Source: Annona cherimola
Taxonomy: Eukaryota > Streptophyta > Magnoliopsida > Magnoliales > Annonaceae
DNA: 64,000 bases
Direction of reading: 5' to 3'
NCBI GenBank assembly: GCA_030490835.1
Contig: CM059971.1
Coordinates: forward strand, 40,658,012 to 40,722,011
A model generated the notes under the pieces. The model searched no databases, had not been told where the DNA came from, and saw only the letters and a program-made list of their open reading frames with translations. The position numbers were made by a program, and so were the translations under genes. This document shows positions 23,633 through 33,709 of this stretch, in pieces (the stretch's first letter is position 1; every line of letters starts with the position of its first letter).

Positions 23633-24606
23633 CTATGGACGTCACTTGCGTTGGTTGTTGGAATTTTCCAGCAACTTTGTCTCCCTTTTGATTCCATTTA
23701 AAGTCCACATAAATGTTCGCTTATTCCTTGTACACTTGGCTAATTTTTACCCAAGTAAAATTGAGTAATTATCTTAATGAAAAAAATCACAAAATCATGC
23801 ATTGATGGGCCACCTAGCTGTCCACACATGGGACGTCCACCTTGCTGCCCATTTTCGCATTTTGTGGCTCATATTTCCAGCCCCTTTAATCCCTCATTAA
23901 CTATGCTAGAGGTTAGACTATTTACATGGGTATTTTAGAATTTTTAAAAATAAAAAATCTGATTTTTGGGTGCTAATCCACCCATCTCTTGCCACCTTAT
24001 CCCCATGCTTAATGGCTTTGTCTTTTTCTCCATAAATGGGTTTCATCCTTTTGTGATTAAGCAAATTCCTTGATAATTAGCTTAATCCATTCCCACCATA
24101 TTGCTTATCTCATCGATTTATCTATCTCGCTTGAGTTTCGTCTCAAACCGAGTTTTCCAACTCAAGTTATGATCACTTGAATTTGTCCTTGGAGTGTAGG
24201 CTAAAAATGATTAATCATTGCCTTAATCCCATCATGATTTTCATAATCCAATACATTCATAAGGTTGGGCCCACCTTCGTGAGCTTACCTTTCAAATTTC
24301 ATCGAAATCCTCTTTGTGGACTTCGAATTATGAATTTTCTATCATTTTTCACCTTAATTTCAAAATTACATTTTAGTCTCCATAATTTAAATCATGATTA
24401 TTAACATAATTATTCATGACACATTGTCACCTTTAAATCCTTATTAAGCCCCTCGAGTCATACAGACTCACTTTGGGCTCCAGCGATTAAATTTTTAAAT
24501 GTGACATAATTCACAAAAATCATTCAAAATTTGTCTAATACATATATACATCATAATTACATTCCCAATACATATATACGAGTCATACTTGGGTCCAGGT
24601 ATCACA
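18847..24606 (-). repeat. L right LTR (5' LTR of the element), 5760 bp
   Basis: Homologous along its length to 10391-16180. Hairpin arrays recur at about 19417-20120, 21300-21540 and 21780-22040, some stems now broken (e.g. GGACGTTTTATGTCC near 19647). A (CT)n run at 23594-23630 is about twice the length of the left LTR copy (15166-15182) and creates artificial Arg-Glu or Leu-Ser open frames. I see no gene. Confidence 0.88.
23594..23630 (+). repeat. (CT)n microsatellite
   Basis: About 18 CT units in the right L LTR. The left LTR has roughly 8 at 15166-15182. It expanded or contracted after insertion. Confidence 0.9.
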
Positions 24607-25390
24607 TATTCATCAATCAAGACAAGACAATGCAGTTGGAGTGAGGCCTCGACCTCAATTTTTGGCGCCCCCGCGCCAAGTTTTTGCAAAAGAATATATT
24701 TTGGCAAGTTAGGATCAGAGAAGCGGCGCTCCGGCGCCATGATCCGAAGCCCCGGCGCCATATTATTCAAAGAAATAACATGTTGCAACTTTTGAGTCAG
24801 CAAGTCGGTGACTAGGCCCCCAGACAGCATAAGAAAAATAGCAAAATATGAGTTTTCAGCATGCCAACTTCAACTGACCATAACTTTTGATCCCGAAGGA
24901 GTTACGGGAGCTACCACATATCAACGAAAAAAAATTTTTGAGCCTGTCGACATGAAAACCATGGTTTTCTTAGTTGATATCATTTTCAATATCAAAATCC
25001 TCCATCTTTGCATATTTTGGACCGTTGAAGTTCTACGCAATTTGTTTTACTGCTTTTAGTGAATCACCTATTTTATTACTTTAAGTAAAAGATGCGCAAG
25101 TGGGTGGTTTACATTTCTCATATATTTGCAGGCATGTGGATGTGTTGCTTGTGGGTAAATTTTTTATTTAAGTTGTTTCATTATTTTATTTGGGCTAAGA
25201 GTTCAAAGTAGTGGGGGAAGAGTTTATGAACTGCACTTGTGGTATCAATCATATGGCTTGAAACTTGAGTTGAATTGTCCGAGAAGAGCTTTTAAGGAAT
25301 ATATTTGGGGTGTAGAGTCCTGGACATTTGAGCTTGCAGTGCACTTTTCAATATTGTACTGATCGATTTCTTCCTTCTTCCTATTTGTGA
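24607..25390 (+). other. E1 internal region between L and ORF2
   Basis: No ORF recognised. GGCGCC-containing words cluster at 24662-24765 (e.g. CCGGCGCCATGATCCG), echoing the LTR palindromes. The same stretch occurs in E2 at 36880-37060. Confidence 0.65.
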
Positions 25391-25714
25391 TGTCGCTCTC
25401 AACCGCTCCCAACCAATGTGAGGATAACGAACTTGGAGAATCTAATGGCAGCACAAGCTCGGTTTCTATAGCAGTCTAATCAGGCTATGGAGGCACATTT
25501 TCGCAGACTTATGGAGGATCGACACATTGATATGATGACATTACCACCATTCCTATCGACACCTCCCGAGTTCCGAGCATGTTTCGGTCAGTCTTCACAG
25601 CAGTCGGGTGAAGAGAGTGAGCATGATGAAGACGACTCCTCCGCATCAGACACCCAGGGGAGTTCCTGTCCTTTCCATTTTGTTTTACTTTTGTATTTCT
25701 TTATCAGTTTATGA
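25391..25714 (+). pseudogene. E1 ORF2: small acidic-tailed protein, one nonsense codon
   Basis: Frame with E2 homology: NLENLMAAQARFL-stop-QSNQAMEAHFRRLMEDRH, IDMMTLPPFLSTPPEF, then SGEESEHDEDDSSASDTQ. The E2 copy has Gln where E1 has TAG (about 25470). The start is uncertain: upstream codons VRITN are open but no conserved ATG is seen, so it may need splicing or another start. The helical first half and DEDDSSASD tail resemble no domain I can name. It has no motif of RT, integrase, protease or RNase H. Conservation in E1 and E2 suggests a real protein in the parent element. Confidence 0.55.
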
Positions 25715-25740
25715 TCATATAGGTTTCATGTAGTTGCATG

Positions 25741-25777
25741 CATTAAGGACAATGCATCCCTCAAGTTTGGGGGGTGT
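25741..25777 (+). other. Internal PPT-like motif 1 (E1)
   Basis: AAGGACAATGCA, eight bases, then AAGTTTGGGGGGTGT, just after ORF2. It resembles the true 3' PPT context at 26776-26806 (GAGGACTAGCAA, then AAGGTTGGGGGTG). It is conserved in E2 at 37910-37944. Confidence 0.6.
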
Positions 25778-26306
25778 ATAATTCCTTTTGGTGTGCTTTG
25801 ATTCATATCTTGTATACATGTGTTAGATTGCATATCAAGTCAAATTTTTCTTGTGAAAATTATCTTGTTTCAATCCATTTTGATGAAATATGTGCAAGGT
25901 AGAGAAAAACTTTAAACTTGAAATCGATTTCATGAAAAATCAAAAATTCAGGCTAAGGACTATGTGTTAAGAAAATTTGCAAGTAACATGTGAATGAATT
26001 GGACTAAATCTCATAGTACATTATTATAATTCAATTCCATGCTAATCTTTTCAACTGAAATGATAAGAAATGAGTTAAACAAATGTGAACCAAGTGCTTT
26101 AAGGGAATTAATGGTTTCAGAAATGGTAATACTTCACAAAATTTTCTTGCATGTTCAGTATCCCTACCAAGTTATCGGAACAATAAAAGGGGGCGATTGA
26201 CCTAAGCTGAGTAACTGGGACTTGGCATCAACAAATGTCAAGGTTCGCGTAAAAAAAGCAAAGGAAAATCATAGTAATAATACTTTAAAAATCAAAACTC
26301 TCCCTA

Positions 26307-26382
26307 GATACCCTGAAATATGGTGAGAGGAGCCATAAAAAAAAATAGATCTCCAGATATCCTGAAATATGGTGAGCAGAGT
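26307..26382 (+). repeat. Tandem CCTGAAATATGGTGAG repeat (E1)
   Basis: Two copies of a ~30-base unit (AGATAYCCTGAAATATGGTGAG) about 43 bases apart, followed by a second PPT-like AATAAGTTTGGGGGGG (26389-26405). E2 has the same pair at 38466-38555, but its G-run is broken. Confidence 0.7.
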
Positions 26383-26730
26383 TTTGCAATAAGTTTGGGG
26401 GGGAGAATGTGCAGTTGGGAAAAATTGAATCTAGTGAATCATTATTATGTTCTTTAACTAGTTAATTCAGATTAAACCTTGGTTTACCTGTTTGGATTGA
26501 TTTTCTAATCAGTTTCTTTTGATCAAGAGGAAGATTAGCATGTTGAATTATTACTTTAAACTAGAAATACGATCATCTACATGTAACTTGGTTTGCGAAT
26601 GAAAATGAATATGCATGTCCTGTTTTAAGAAATGGATAATTTTTCAAGTTTAGATATTCTTGATCTTGTTGAATAGAGAAATGGATTGATAGAAGCATAA
26701 TGGGAAGCAGGTTAAGTTGACAGAGTCCAC

Positions 26731-26757
26731 ATTCATTCATTCATTCATTCATTCATT
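26731..26757 (+). repeat. (ATTC)n microsatellite
   Basis: About seven ATTC units just before the 3' PPT. E2 has about five at 38911-38929. Confidence 0.85.
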
Positions 26758-26768
26758 GTGTTTGCATG

Positions 26769-26806
26769 TGTTGCTCGAGGACTAGCAACATTTAAGGTTG
26801 GGGGTG
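26769..26806 (+). other. E1 3' polypurine tract with adjacent hairpin
   Basis: TGTTGCT...AGCAACA (26769-26790, 7-bp stem) is followed by TTTAAGGTTGGGGGTG, which touches the 3' LTR TGATAAC. The position fits a plus-strand primer tract. Confidence 0.75.
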
Positions 26807-28313
26807 TGATAACTCGTAAAAATACGAGTTATCATGGCCTATTTCAGACTATTTTTGCGTGTTAGTCCAAGAGATTAGGTTTAGTTTGCATCCATTTAGC
26901 TAAATTTTCACTCGCTTTGCATTTTATGAGCATTATGTAGTTTTTATGCATTTTTAATATAAATTAGTCATTTTTAGTTCATTTATTTAGTTTCATTCAT
27001 TTTTACAAGAAGGACGGAGAATTACAGGCACGTGAGCGAGTCGAAGGATGAACAGAGCCAAGTGAAGCAGGTAGGCTGGCGCCTAGGCGCCACCCTACAT
27101 GCCTAGCCGAAAGTTCAAACACCTCGCACAACATATTGCATCTAGGGAGTTGGCGCCTAGGCGCCAAGGCGTCAATCTGCAAAACATCCAGAATGGTTTC
27201 TACTTCACACAGCACACAGAGAGTTGGCGCGCCTAGGAGCCAATACGCATCCGTATGCGCGGATTTCCGTACGTGTGCTACGCAAACCACTTAATATAAA
27301 TAGAAACCTAGGGCTATGTGCAAGGGAGTTCCGGAGGCCATAGAGCAGAGAATGAGAACGACAAGGGGAGGCGTGGAGAAAGCCGCTAAAGCAGCCACAC
27401 AGAAAAGGAAAAGGACGTAGTTCTAGTAAAATCTGAAGAGGAGATCCGATCTCGTTGGTGGAAGCTTCCGGGATTTCGTTCTTCTCTTTCCTTTCTTCTG
27501 TGTTCTTGGAGATGATTGTAACTTGATTTTAATGGGAATTGAAGTCATGTTAATGGATTAAACCTTCCTATAGTGGGAGATATGTAGGATTTGAACTCAT
27601 AACTTATGATATTTGGTTTTCTTATGCTTGAATTGATAATACTGTTGTGCTGTGACATATGTTGCTTGAGATTACCCTTAAATATCATGCTTAATACGTT
27701 TACAAACTTTCCAACCTTGTGGATTGATCGAATATTCAGATTCATGCTTGGAAGAGTGGGATTTGAATAAGATCCATATATAAGGCACAGGTATTCTAAC
27801 TCATGTTGTGTTAGATGTTAATATGGATAGGAATATACCTATTAACCCTGTGTAATCATGATTAGGTTATATGGTTATCAACCTTGTTTTACTTGTATGC
27901 ATAGGAACATAGCACATAACTAAAACTTAGTTAGGTTTGTATGTGTTGGAAGATGTATATGAATATGAATGAACCTAGATTAGTAATCTCTGCATAACTA
28001 ACTTAAATGGAACAAAATGACATAGCTATGATTCAATGACTTCATATTCCCACCTATCTTAATCATCTCAAGGCAATCTCGGCAATATCCACCCTACGTT
28101 GTCCATTCACTGTTTTCATAGTTTAGTTTAATTCAGTTCTTTGATACAACTTCTCCTTCATTTTACCAATTCACTTAGACAATTGAGATTTAAGGTGCTA
28201 ATCCGTTTAACACAATCCTCGTGGGAACGATACTCTACTCACTCTTTATTACTTGATCGGCATGTATACTTGCGTTAAAATGAGCATTTTAATAGACATA
28301 TACGCAGCTCGTC
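26807..28313 (+). repeat. E1 3' LTR, 1507 bp, with intact terminal hairpin
   Basis: It begins TGATAACTCGTA-AAAA and the inverse arm, a 28-base perfect hairpin at 26807-26834. It contains two exact TGGCGCCTAGGCGCCA palindromes (27077-27092, 27151-27166) and a TATA box at 27293-27303. It ends CTCGTC against TSD TGCAT; the final A of the usual CA is missing. No coding region. Confidence 0.9.
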
Positions 28314-28542
28314 TGCATACTTGGCTAGAACTTGCTAACCTATAAATAGGGGATTCTACATGAATTATCTGATTAGTCTCCTCTATCGGTAGTGCATGGG
28401 TGGTCACATATTGGCATGCTATGAATGAATGACTAGCACCTGAATCAAACAAAGCTACTGCTAAATTTCCTAAGATATAAACCGTACCTGTGACCACCTT
28501 TTCCTCTTGCTCCTGAGATTCTGTCCGGGTCAAGGCATGCAC
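28314..28542 (-). pseudogene. E0 aspartic protease, N-terminal half
   Basis: It reads LGNLAVALFDSGASHSFIA on the minus strand; DSGA is the catalytic loop of the retroviral-type aspartic protease. It continues to PIYRLASSSQVC and stops at the E1 boundary. The second half is at 7293-7605. The open frame extends to 28249, but the last residues come from the E1 LTR. Confidence 0.87.
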
Positions 28543-28665
28543 ATGTACCAGATTCGTAGAAGTTCCTTGCTTATTTGTTGCTCTAGGTATTCTGAGTTGA
28601 GTGGGTCTTCCACATCCTTGTGATGTCTGTGCTTTATTTGGGCAGTTCAGGGCAATGTCACTTGT

Positions 28666-29073
28666 CTAATCGCAAATATAACATTTAATGACTTTTGTTT
28701 CACCCATCCTGCATTCCTTGGCGATATGACCTGTTTGTCCACATTTGTAACACCGGTTTGAGCCTTTTAAACATTCGCCTGTATGCCGCTTTTGACATTT
28801 TTTGCATAGAGGCGAGTTTTTCTTCTTTGGAACTCCTTTTCCTCTTCTCACATTTTCTTTCCTAGCCTTTTCCTTCTCAGTTTTCATTTTCTTTGTACCC
28901 GTGCTAAACATTCTTGAGCCTAACCTCAATTCTTGTGTTCTTAAAGCCTCAATTTCCAATGCTCTTGCTCTCTCGAGATTTGAAGAATAATCCTTGATTA
29001 GCAGAGGGGCAAGACTTTTTCGGAGATATGACCTCAGTCCCTGTTGGAATCTCCGTGCCTTGTTTCCTAGCAC
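28666..29073 (-). pseudogene. E0 gag, C-terminal part with two zinc knuckles
   Basis: GLRSYLRKSLAPLLIKDYSS is the end of the capsid domain, followed by a Lys/Arg-rich linker and two Cys-His motifs: CKKCQKRHTGEC and CYKCGQTGHIAKEC. The second is a canonical CX2CX4HX4C knuckle for RNA packaging. The frame ends near 28666, where a former reading frame crosses into the protease linker. Confidence 0.88.
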
Positions 29074-29900
29074 ATTTGTGATCTAAGGCACATATCTGAC
29101 GAGAGCATTGAATTTTGTGGCGTACTCAGTGATTGTCATCCTTCCTTGATAAAGTCTTTCAAAACTCTATCACTTTTTGACTTTGTAATCCAATGGGAAG
29201 GTATTCTTTATTAAATTCTTCAACAAAAGTTTGCCACGACATTTCTTCTAATTGTGGCATTGTAATCAACATTGTTTCCCACCATTCGTGTGCATCCTTA
29301 GCTAATAAATGAGTGGCTCACAATACCTTTTGACGGTCATTGCACAGAGATATCCTGAACAACTTCTTGATCTCCGTCATCCATTGTTCTGCTTGTACCG
29401 GGTCGGGTTCTCCAGAAAACTTCGGGGGTCGCTGTGTTAGGAATGCATTGATCGCTCTTCTATCAGCTTCCATTAGCTGATTTTTGTCTTTTAGTGGTGC
29501 CTGTGTGGAAATGGGGTCAGCCATTTGAGCAGGTCCTTCCCTTTTTGTACTACCCAACTGAGCTTGTTGGGTCCTTTCCCATAATCGGTAGTTTGTGCTG
29601 CCCAGACCCTAGTGGCTTGCTGCATTGCTTCTTTTACTGCTGCACCCACTCTTTCCTCTATGAGTCTAACCTGTCTTGACTCAGTTTCTTCTTCTATATT
29701 CATTTCAAGGCTTTCATCAGTTCTTCTTTGCTGATTTCTTTGGTTAGGCCCCTTGTGTCACAGGCCTTCCTCTCTTTGGCCTGCTAGATTCGCCAACTTC
29801 ATGTTGGCTTGGAATCTCTGTAGCAGTTTCTTTTCCTTTATTCCTCCTTAGTCCTGATCTTGTCTCCACCGTTGTGCTATTCTGAATATAGAAAAGCACA
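29074..29900 (-). pseudogene. E0 gag, N-terminal and capsid part, frameshifted
   Basis: From ~29880: NSTTVETRSGLRRNKGKE, then EEETESRQVRLIEERVGAAV. After a frameshift come INAFLTQRPPKFSGEPD and PVQAEQWMTEIKKLF, the conserved start of plant Ty3/gypsy capsid. Several frame breaks and stops occur down to 29074. No clear ATG at the natural start: the first coding words follow a splice-acceptor-like CAG at 29882-29884. Gag forms the virus-like particle. Confidence 0.82.
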
Positions 29901-30269
29901 TATTTTTCATTCATAATTAATGTTGGGTCATCACATACTCATTTCATTATCATGTGGTCAACAACCAATTCACTCAATCACAATCATATCATATCATTCA
30001 AGCCCATTCATTCATATATTTAAAACTCTTAAGTATAGCTATATCAACATATTAATTCATAACCATTAATATTAACAACATTTCATCTATAGTCGCTACA
30101 TATTAGGATATAACACACTTATATATATATATGGCCTAACACACATATAATATTTATGAACATGTCAGTCTACCATGGCAGTCATAGTGTCATCAAGTCA
30201 TAATTATACATACACAAACTTAGAAAAGCAAGAAAATTCATCGTCTGCCTGGGCCTCTCCTTATATATC
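29882..30269 (-). other. E0 AT-rich leader, intron-like
   Basis: On the minus strand this AT-rich stretch has GTATGT (30213-30208) at one end and TGCTTTTCTATATTCAG (ending 29882) at the other. Those are good 5' and 3' splice-site look-alikes about 330 bases apart. No ORF is seen. An intron between the leader ORF and gag is a guess; the frames I tried across it did not join cleanly. Confidence 0.35.
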
Positions 30270-30419
30270 TGTTGGAAACAAGTAATGAAATCAAAGGCAA
30301 AATACCCAAAGTATATATTTTGATGATTAACAACTCAATTTGAGTAAGTTTTGTCTACTAATATATTTTGTGCAATGTTTAAGGATATAAAAATAAAAAA
30401 TATGAAGAATGACAGGCCA

Positions 30420-31150
30420 AGTCGATCCCCAAGTCGACTCCAGCATCGACTTCAAAGGCCAATTTTTGTCTAGCGTTGAAATTGGGGACCAAGAGCTGTC
30501 GAAGTCGCAAACGAAGTCGACTTCACATGAGACTTGGGTGAAATCGCAGACTAAGTCGACTCTAGCATCGACTTCAACTGACCAGCATAGGATTTGAAGA
30601 GCAAAGTCGCAGACCAAGTCGACTTGACATTCGACTGGAGTGAAGTTGAAGACCAAGTCGACCCAAACAATCAACTTGGATCAAATGAAGATAGATCAAA
30701 GACTTAAACAAGAAAAGTTGCATGAATTCATCATTTTGGATCAAGAAATATCACTTGGACATTTTCATGCACTCCAAGACTCAAGGATTCAAAATTTCAA
30801 GACACGGAGCTACATGTTTTCAAGTTAGGATGATAATACTAAGTTTCAAGTGATATAAATCAGCAAAAGAACATTTAAATTGAAGAAAATCAAGCGACCA
30901 AAGAAATTCAAGATCATCAAGCAAGCTAAGGAAGTGAAGTCGCACCGAAGTCGACTCCAGCAGTGACTTGGGTCAAGTTCTAGTCCAAGTCGACCTGAAG
31001 AAGAGACTTGGAAATTATAGAAATCCGAAGTCGCACCCGAAGTCGACTCCATATCTGACTTGGGTCAAGTCTAAGACCAAGTCGACCTGAGGAGGAACTT
31101 GAGCAGCCTGCTTACACCTGAAGTCGCACCCGAAGTCGACTCCACCTACG
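30420..31150 (+). repeat. GTCGAC dyad array in C1 5' LTR
   Basis: About ten GTCGAC palindromes, most in the form AAGTCGACTCCA followed some bases later by TGCGACTT or CATCGACTT. AAGTCGCA...TGCGACTT makes a stem. It lies upstream of the TATA box, so in U3. The 3' LTR and C2 have the same array with different unit counts. Confidence 0.85.
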
Positions 31151-31235
31151 ACTTGGGTCGTAACATTCAAAAATTTGAACGTTGGCACATTTATTACGCG
31201 CTAACCAACTCTCTAATGTTCAAATCTCCTCTCCC

Positions 31236-31246
31236 ATTATATATAG
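31236..31246 (+). promoter_or_regulatory. C1 5' LTR TATA box
   Basis: ATTATATATAG about 90 bases after the last GTCGAC dyad. It is conserved at 46570-46580 and, as ATTATATATAAA, at 55367-55378. Confidence 0.65.
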
Positions 31247-31870
31247 ACATTCAAGTGAACGTAAAAGAAAGAAGAAAAGAGCAGAAACAGAAGATACTAA
31301 ATTAAAAACTCCATTCTCCTAGCCTTGAGTGATCTATACACTTTTGAAGGAAGAACGAGCTTCAAACTTGCTGCTTACTTCAACGCCAATCGATTTGTTT
31401 CTTCTACGAGTTCTTCCTCGAGCTAAAACTTGCCTACACAAACTGAAAAGTGTAGATTTTTTTTAAATTTTTTATTTAGGTTTGATACTTAGTTTGATTT
31501 TGGTGTTTCAAACCAAATGATAGCAAAGTAGTGTTGTGACTAGAGTAGGGACTCGTCACCTACTTGTGTTGTGTGTTGTATATGCCCCCTAGAGCTGGAA
31601 TCTAGAAGAGAGCGGAAGCTCTAGTTGTATTCGTGGAATACATAGTGGAACCCAAGTCACAAGGGGTGTGAGCTTGGAAGAGTGGAGTAGGGAAGGTTGC
31701 CCAAACCACTATAAAAATCTTGTCCATTGATTTTTATTTCTAATTTTATTATCTTATTGCTTTTCATTTGTTTCATAAAAGGGGACTAAACTAAATCGGG
31801 GAACATTTTCCAGTTTAAGCAAAAAATTTTAAATACCCAATTCATCGCTCCCCTCTTGGGTAATTGCCAT

Positions 31871-33702
31871 TTTCCACCCCTGCTTTTGCTGAGGGTCAAT
31901 CTTTTACTAGACCACCTCTATTTGATGGGACTGACTTCGGTTATTGGAAGTTGAGAATGAAACAATTAATCATGGCTATGGACATTGACTCTTAAATTGC
32001 TATCCAAGACGGGGTTGTGTTGCCTACCGATGAAAGAGCCTCCACATGGTCCGAGGAGGAAGTTAAAATTGTTAAAAGCAACGCGAAAGCCATGAACTCC
32101 TTCTTTTGTGCGTTAACGGCATCCGAATATGATAGAGTATCATCATGCCAAACCGTCAAAGAAATATGGGATACATTGACATCCATATATGAGAGAACTT
32201 CTCAAGTCCAAGGGACAAGGCGAAATATTTTGATTGGAGAATTGGAAAGTTTTAAAATGCTAGAAATAGAAAATATTTCTAAAATGTTTGCTAGAGTTTC
32301 CAAGATTACTAACGCCTTGAAAGGGCTAGGAAAAACAATTTCCGAATCTGAGCAGGTAATGAAAGTTTTAAGGGCGCTACCCGAATCATGGACTCCAAAG
32401 ATTACAGCTATTGAGGAAGCAAAAGACCTCAATACACTACGGCTAGAAGACCTTATAAGCTCACTCATGTTACACGAGTTGATAAAAAGGAGAAATGAGG
32501 AGCAACATAAGGGCAAGAGAGTCATCACCTTGAAAGCCGCACAAGACTCGGACGACTCCACATCGTCGTCACAAAACGACGATGAAATCGCCTTACTTAC
32601 AAAACGATTCAGAAAATTTGTAAGGAAAGGAAGGAATTTCAAAAACTTTAAAGAAAGAAATTCCAAGGAGAAAAAGAAAGAAGCAACAACATATTTTTGG
32701 TGTGACGGTACGGGGCATATGCAAGCCCAATGTCCAATGCCCGAGGAAACCAAAGTAAAGGAGCGAAGAGAAAGGAAAGATCGAGGTGACAACAAAAAAT
32801 TTCAAAGAATCAAAGGAAGAGGCATGTATGTAAACGAGGAAGAATCCACAACATGCAGTTCCTCAAGTGAAGAAAACGAAGCAGATTGTGCAAGGATTTG
32901 TTACATGGAAAATTCTGACATATGTCTTGCAGCGATGGAAATTTTGGAGGACCAAACCACTTCAACAAACTGCACAAGTAGTCAAGAGGTAACCTCCAAA
33001 TAAAAATCTTTTTCAATTATTTCTTCCACAAATGATTGCCTCAAATGTACTAAATTAGAAGAACTTCAACAAGCCTATGATTTATTATATGAGGAAATAA
33101 AGAAATTATGACATAAGTTCCCAATAAAGAAAAGACAATTTAACACAGTAACTATTGTGAACGGAAAACTTGCAGAAAAAGTTGATCATTTGACAAGCGA
33201 AAGGAATACCTTGATAAATGAGATAGAAAAACTCAAAAAGGAAAATGAATCATTAAATGAATCGCTTGCTAAGTTTTCTAATCCTGGAGAAAGCGTCAAA
33301 ATATTTTTGAAAATGACCACCCAAAGCTGTAAGAAAGGTCTTGGGTATACTACATTTGAGCAGGGTGAAAATAGAAAATCTAATGCTCCAAGGAACCTTA
33401 GAAATAAACCAAAATCCATCCATGCTAAACCTAAGATAAATCATGTGATTTGGACAAAAAGACCAATTGGAGAACCAATTACCAAATGGCTTCTCACTCA
33501 TAGACTTCTAGGAGCTTGTAATTTTTACAATAAGATGGGACACAAGGTTTATCAATGCAAAATGAGAAAATTACAAAACCTTGGTGCAAAATTAGTTTGG
33601 ATGCCCAAAAGCATTGGATTTGTGGCTTCAAGAGAAGATCAACGTAGATTCCAATGGATAACTAACCTAAATGGACCCATAAAATGGGTACCAAAAGGAT
33701 GA
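31871..33702 (+). pseudogene. C1 gag (SIRE-type), start deleted, several stops
   Basis: SFTRPPLFDGTDFGYWKLRM opens the copia capsid (UBN2-type) domain. YDRVSSCQTVKEIWDTL and GTRRNILIGELESFK follow. A first zinc site reads WCDGTGHMQAQC but has lost its first Cys. Then come a Glu/Lys-rich coiled-coil region (33157-33280), a second site CNFYNKMGHKVYQC (second Cys changed to Tyr) and the end GPIKWVPKG-TGA at 33702. Stops include TAA at a former Trp codon (31993) and TAA for Gln (33001). C2 shows the unbroken start. Gag forms the particle and binds RNA. Confidence 0.88.
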
Positions 33703-33709
33703 GCTCCAC

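Larger units (their letters stand above)
10391..24606 (-). mobile_element. L: retrotransposon with giant 5.8-kb LTRs and a 2.7-kb non-coding core
   Basis: Two LTRs (10391-16180 and 18847-24606), both beginning TGTGGCGCCCCAAA and ending CAGGTATCACA, flank 16181-18846. On the minus strand the core starts with PBS TGGTATCAGAGC (initiator Met tRNA) and ends with a purine tract. Flanks TATTA/TATTC are a 4-of-5 TSD. The unoccupied homologous site in E2 (36831) reads straight through, which confirms the insertion. The core has only a decayed gag scrap, so it is non-autonomous (LARD). Tekay-like PBS, gag and 3' end suggest descent from, or mobilisation by, an E0-type element. Long LTRs relative to core are striking. 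Confidence 0.88.
7606..28313 (+). mobile_element. E1: non-autonomous LTR retrotransposon with two small ORFs, hosting L
   Basis: Two ~1.5-kb LTRs (7606-9115 and 26807-28313) bound the element, flanked by TSD TGCAT (7601-7605 and 28314-28318) inside the E0 protease. Without L, its internal region is about 3.5 kb, matching 3.4 kb in sister copy E2. It has a PBS, ORF1 with a zinc knuckle, ORF2, several PPT-like sites, and no RT, integrase or RNase H. That makes it a LARD-like non-autonomous element. The PBS type resembles Tat/Ogre-clade elements, from memory. Both ORFs contain stops. Confidence 0.87.
30270..31870 (+). repeat. C1 5' LTR, 3' end deleted
   Basis: It begins TGTTGGAAACAAG. It should end GGGACCAACA, as in the 3' LTR, but the sequence jumps from TAATTGCCAT into gag codons, losing ~17 LTR bases, the PBS and the gag start. 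Relative to the 3' LTR it also lacks about 40 bases, one dyad unit, near 30430. Confidence 0.88.

Noticed and set aside
30327..30674. Frames in the C LTRs with repeated VDLVCDF-type peptides
   Set aside because: The peptide repeats are translations of the GTCGAC/AAGTCGCA array and appear in both strands and several frames.
32202..32795. 197-codon minus-strand frame opposite C1 gag
   Set aside because: It is antisense to a well-supported gag with zinc-knuckle and capsid motifs, and has no features of its own.
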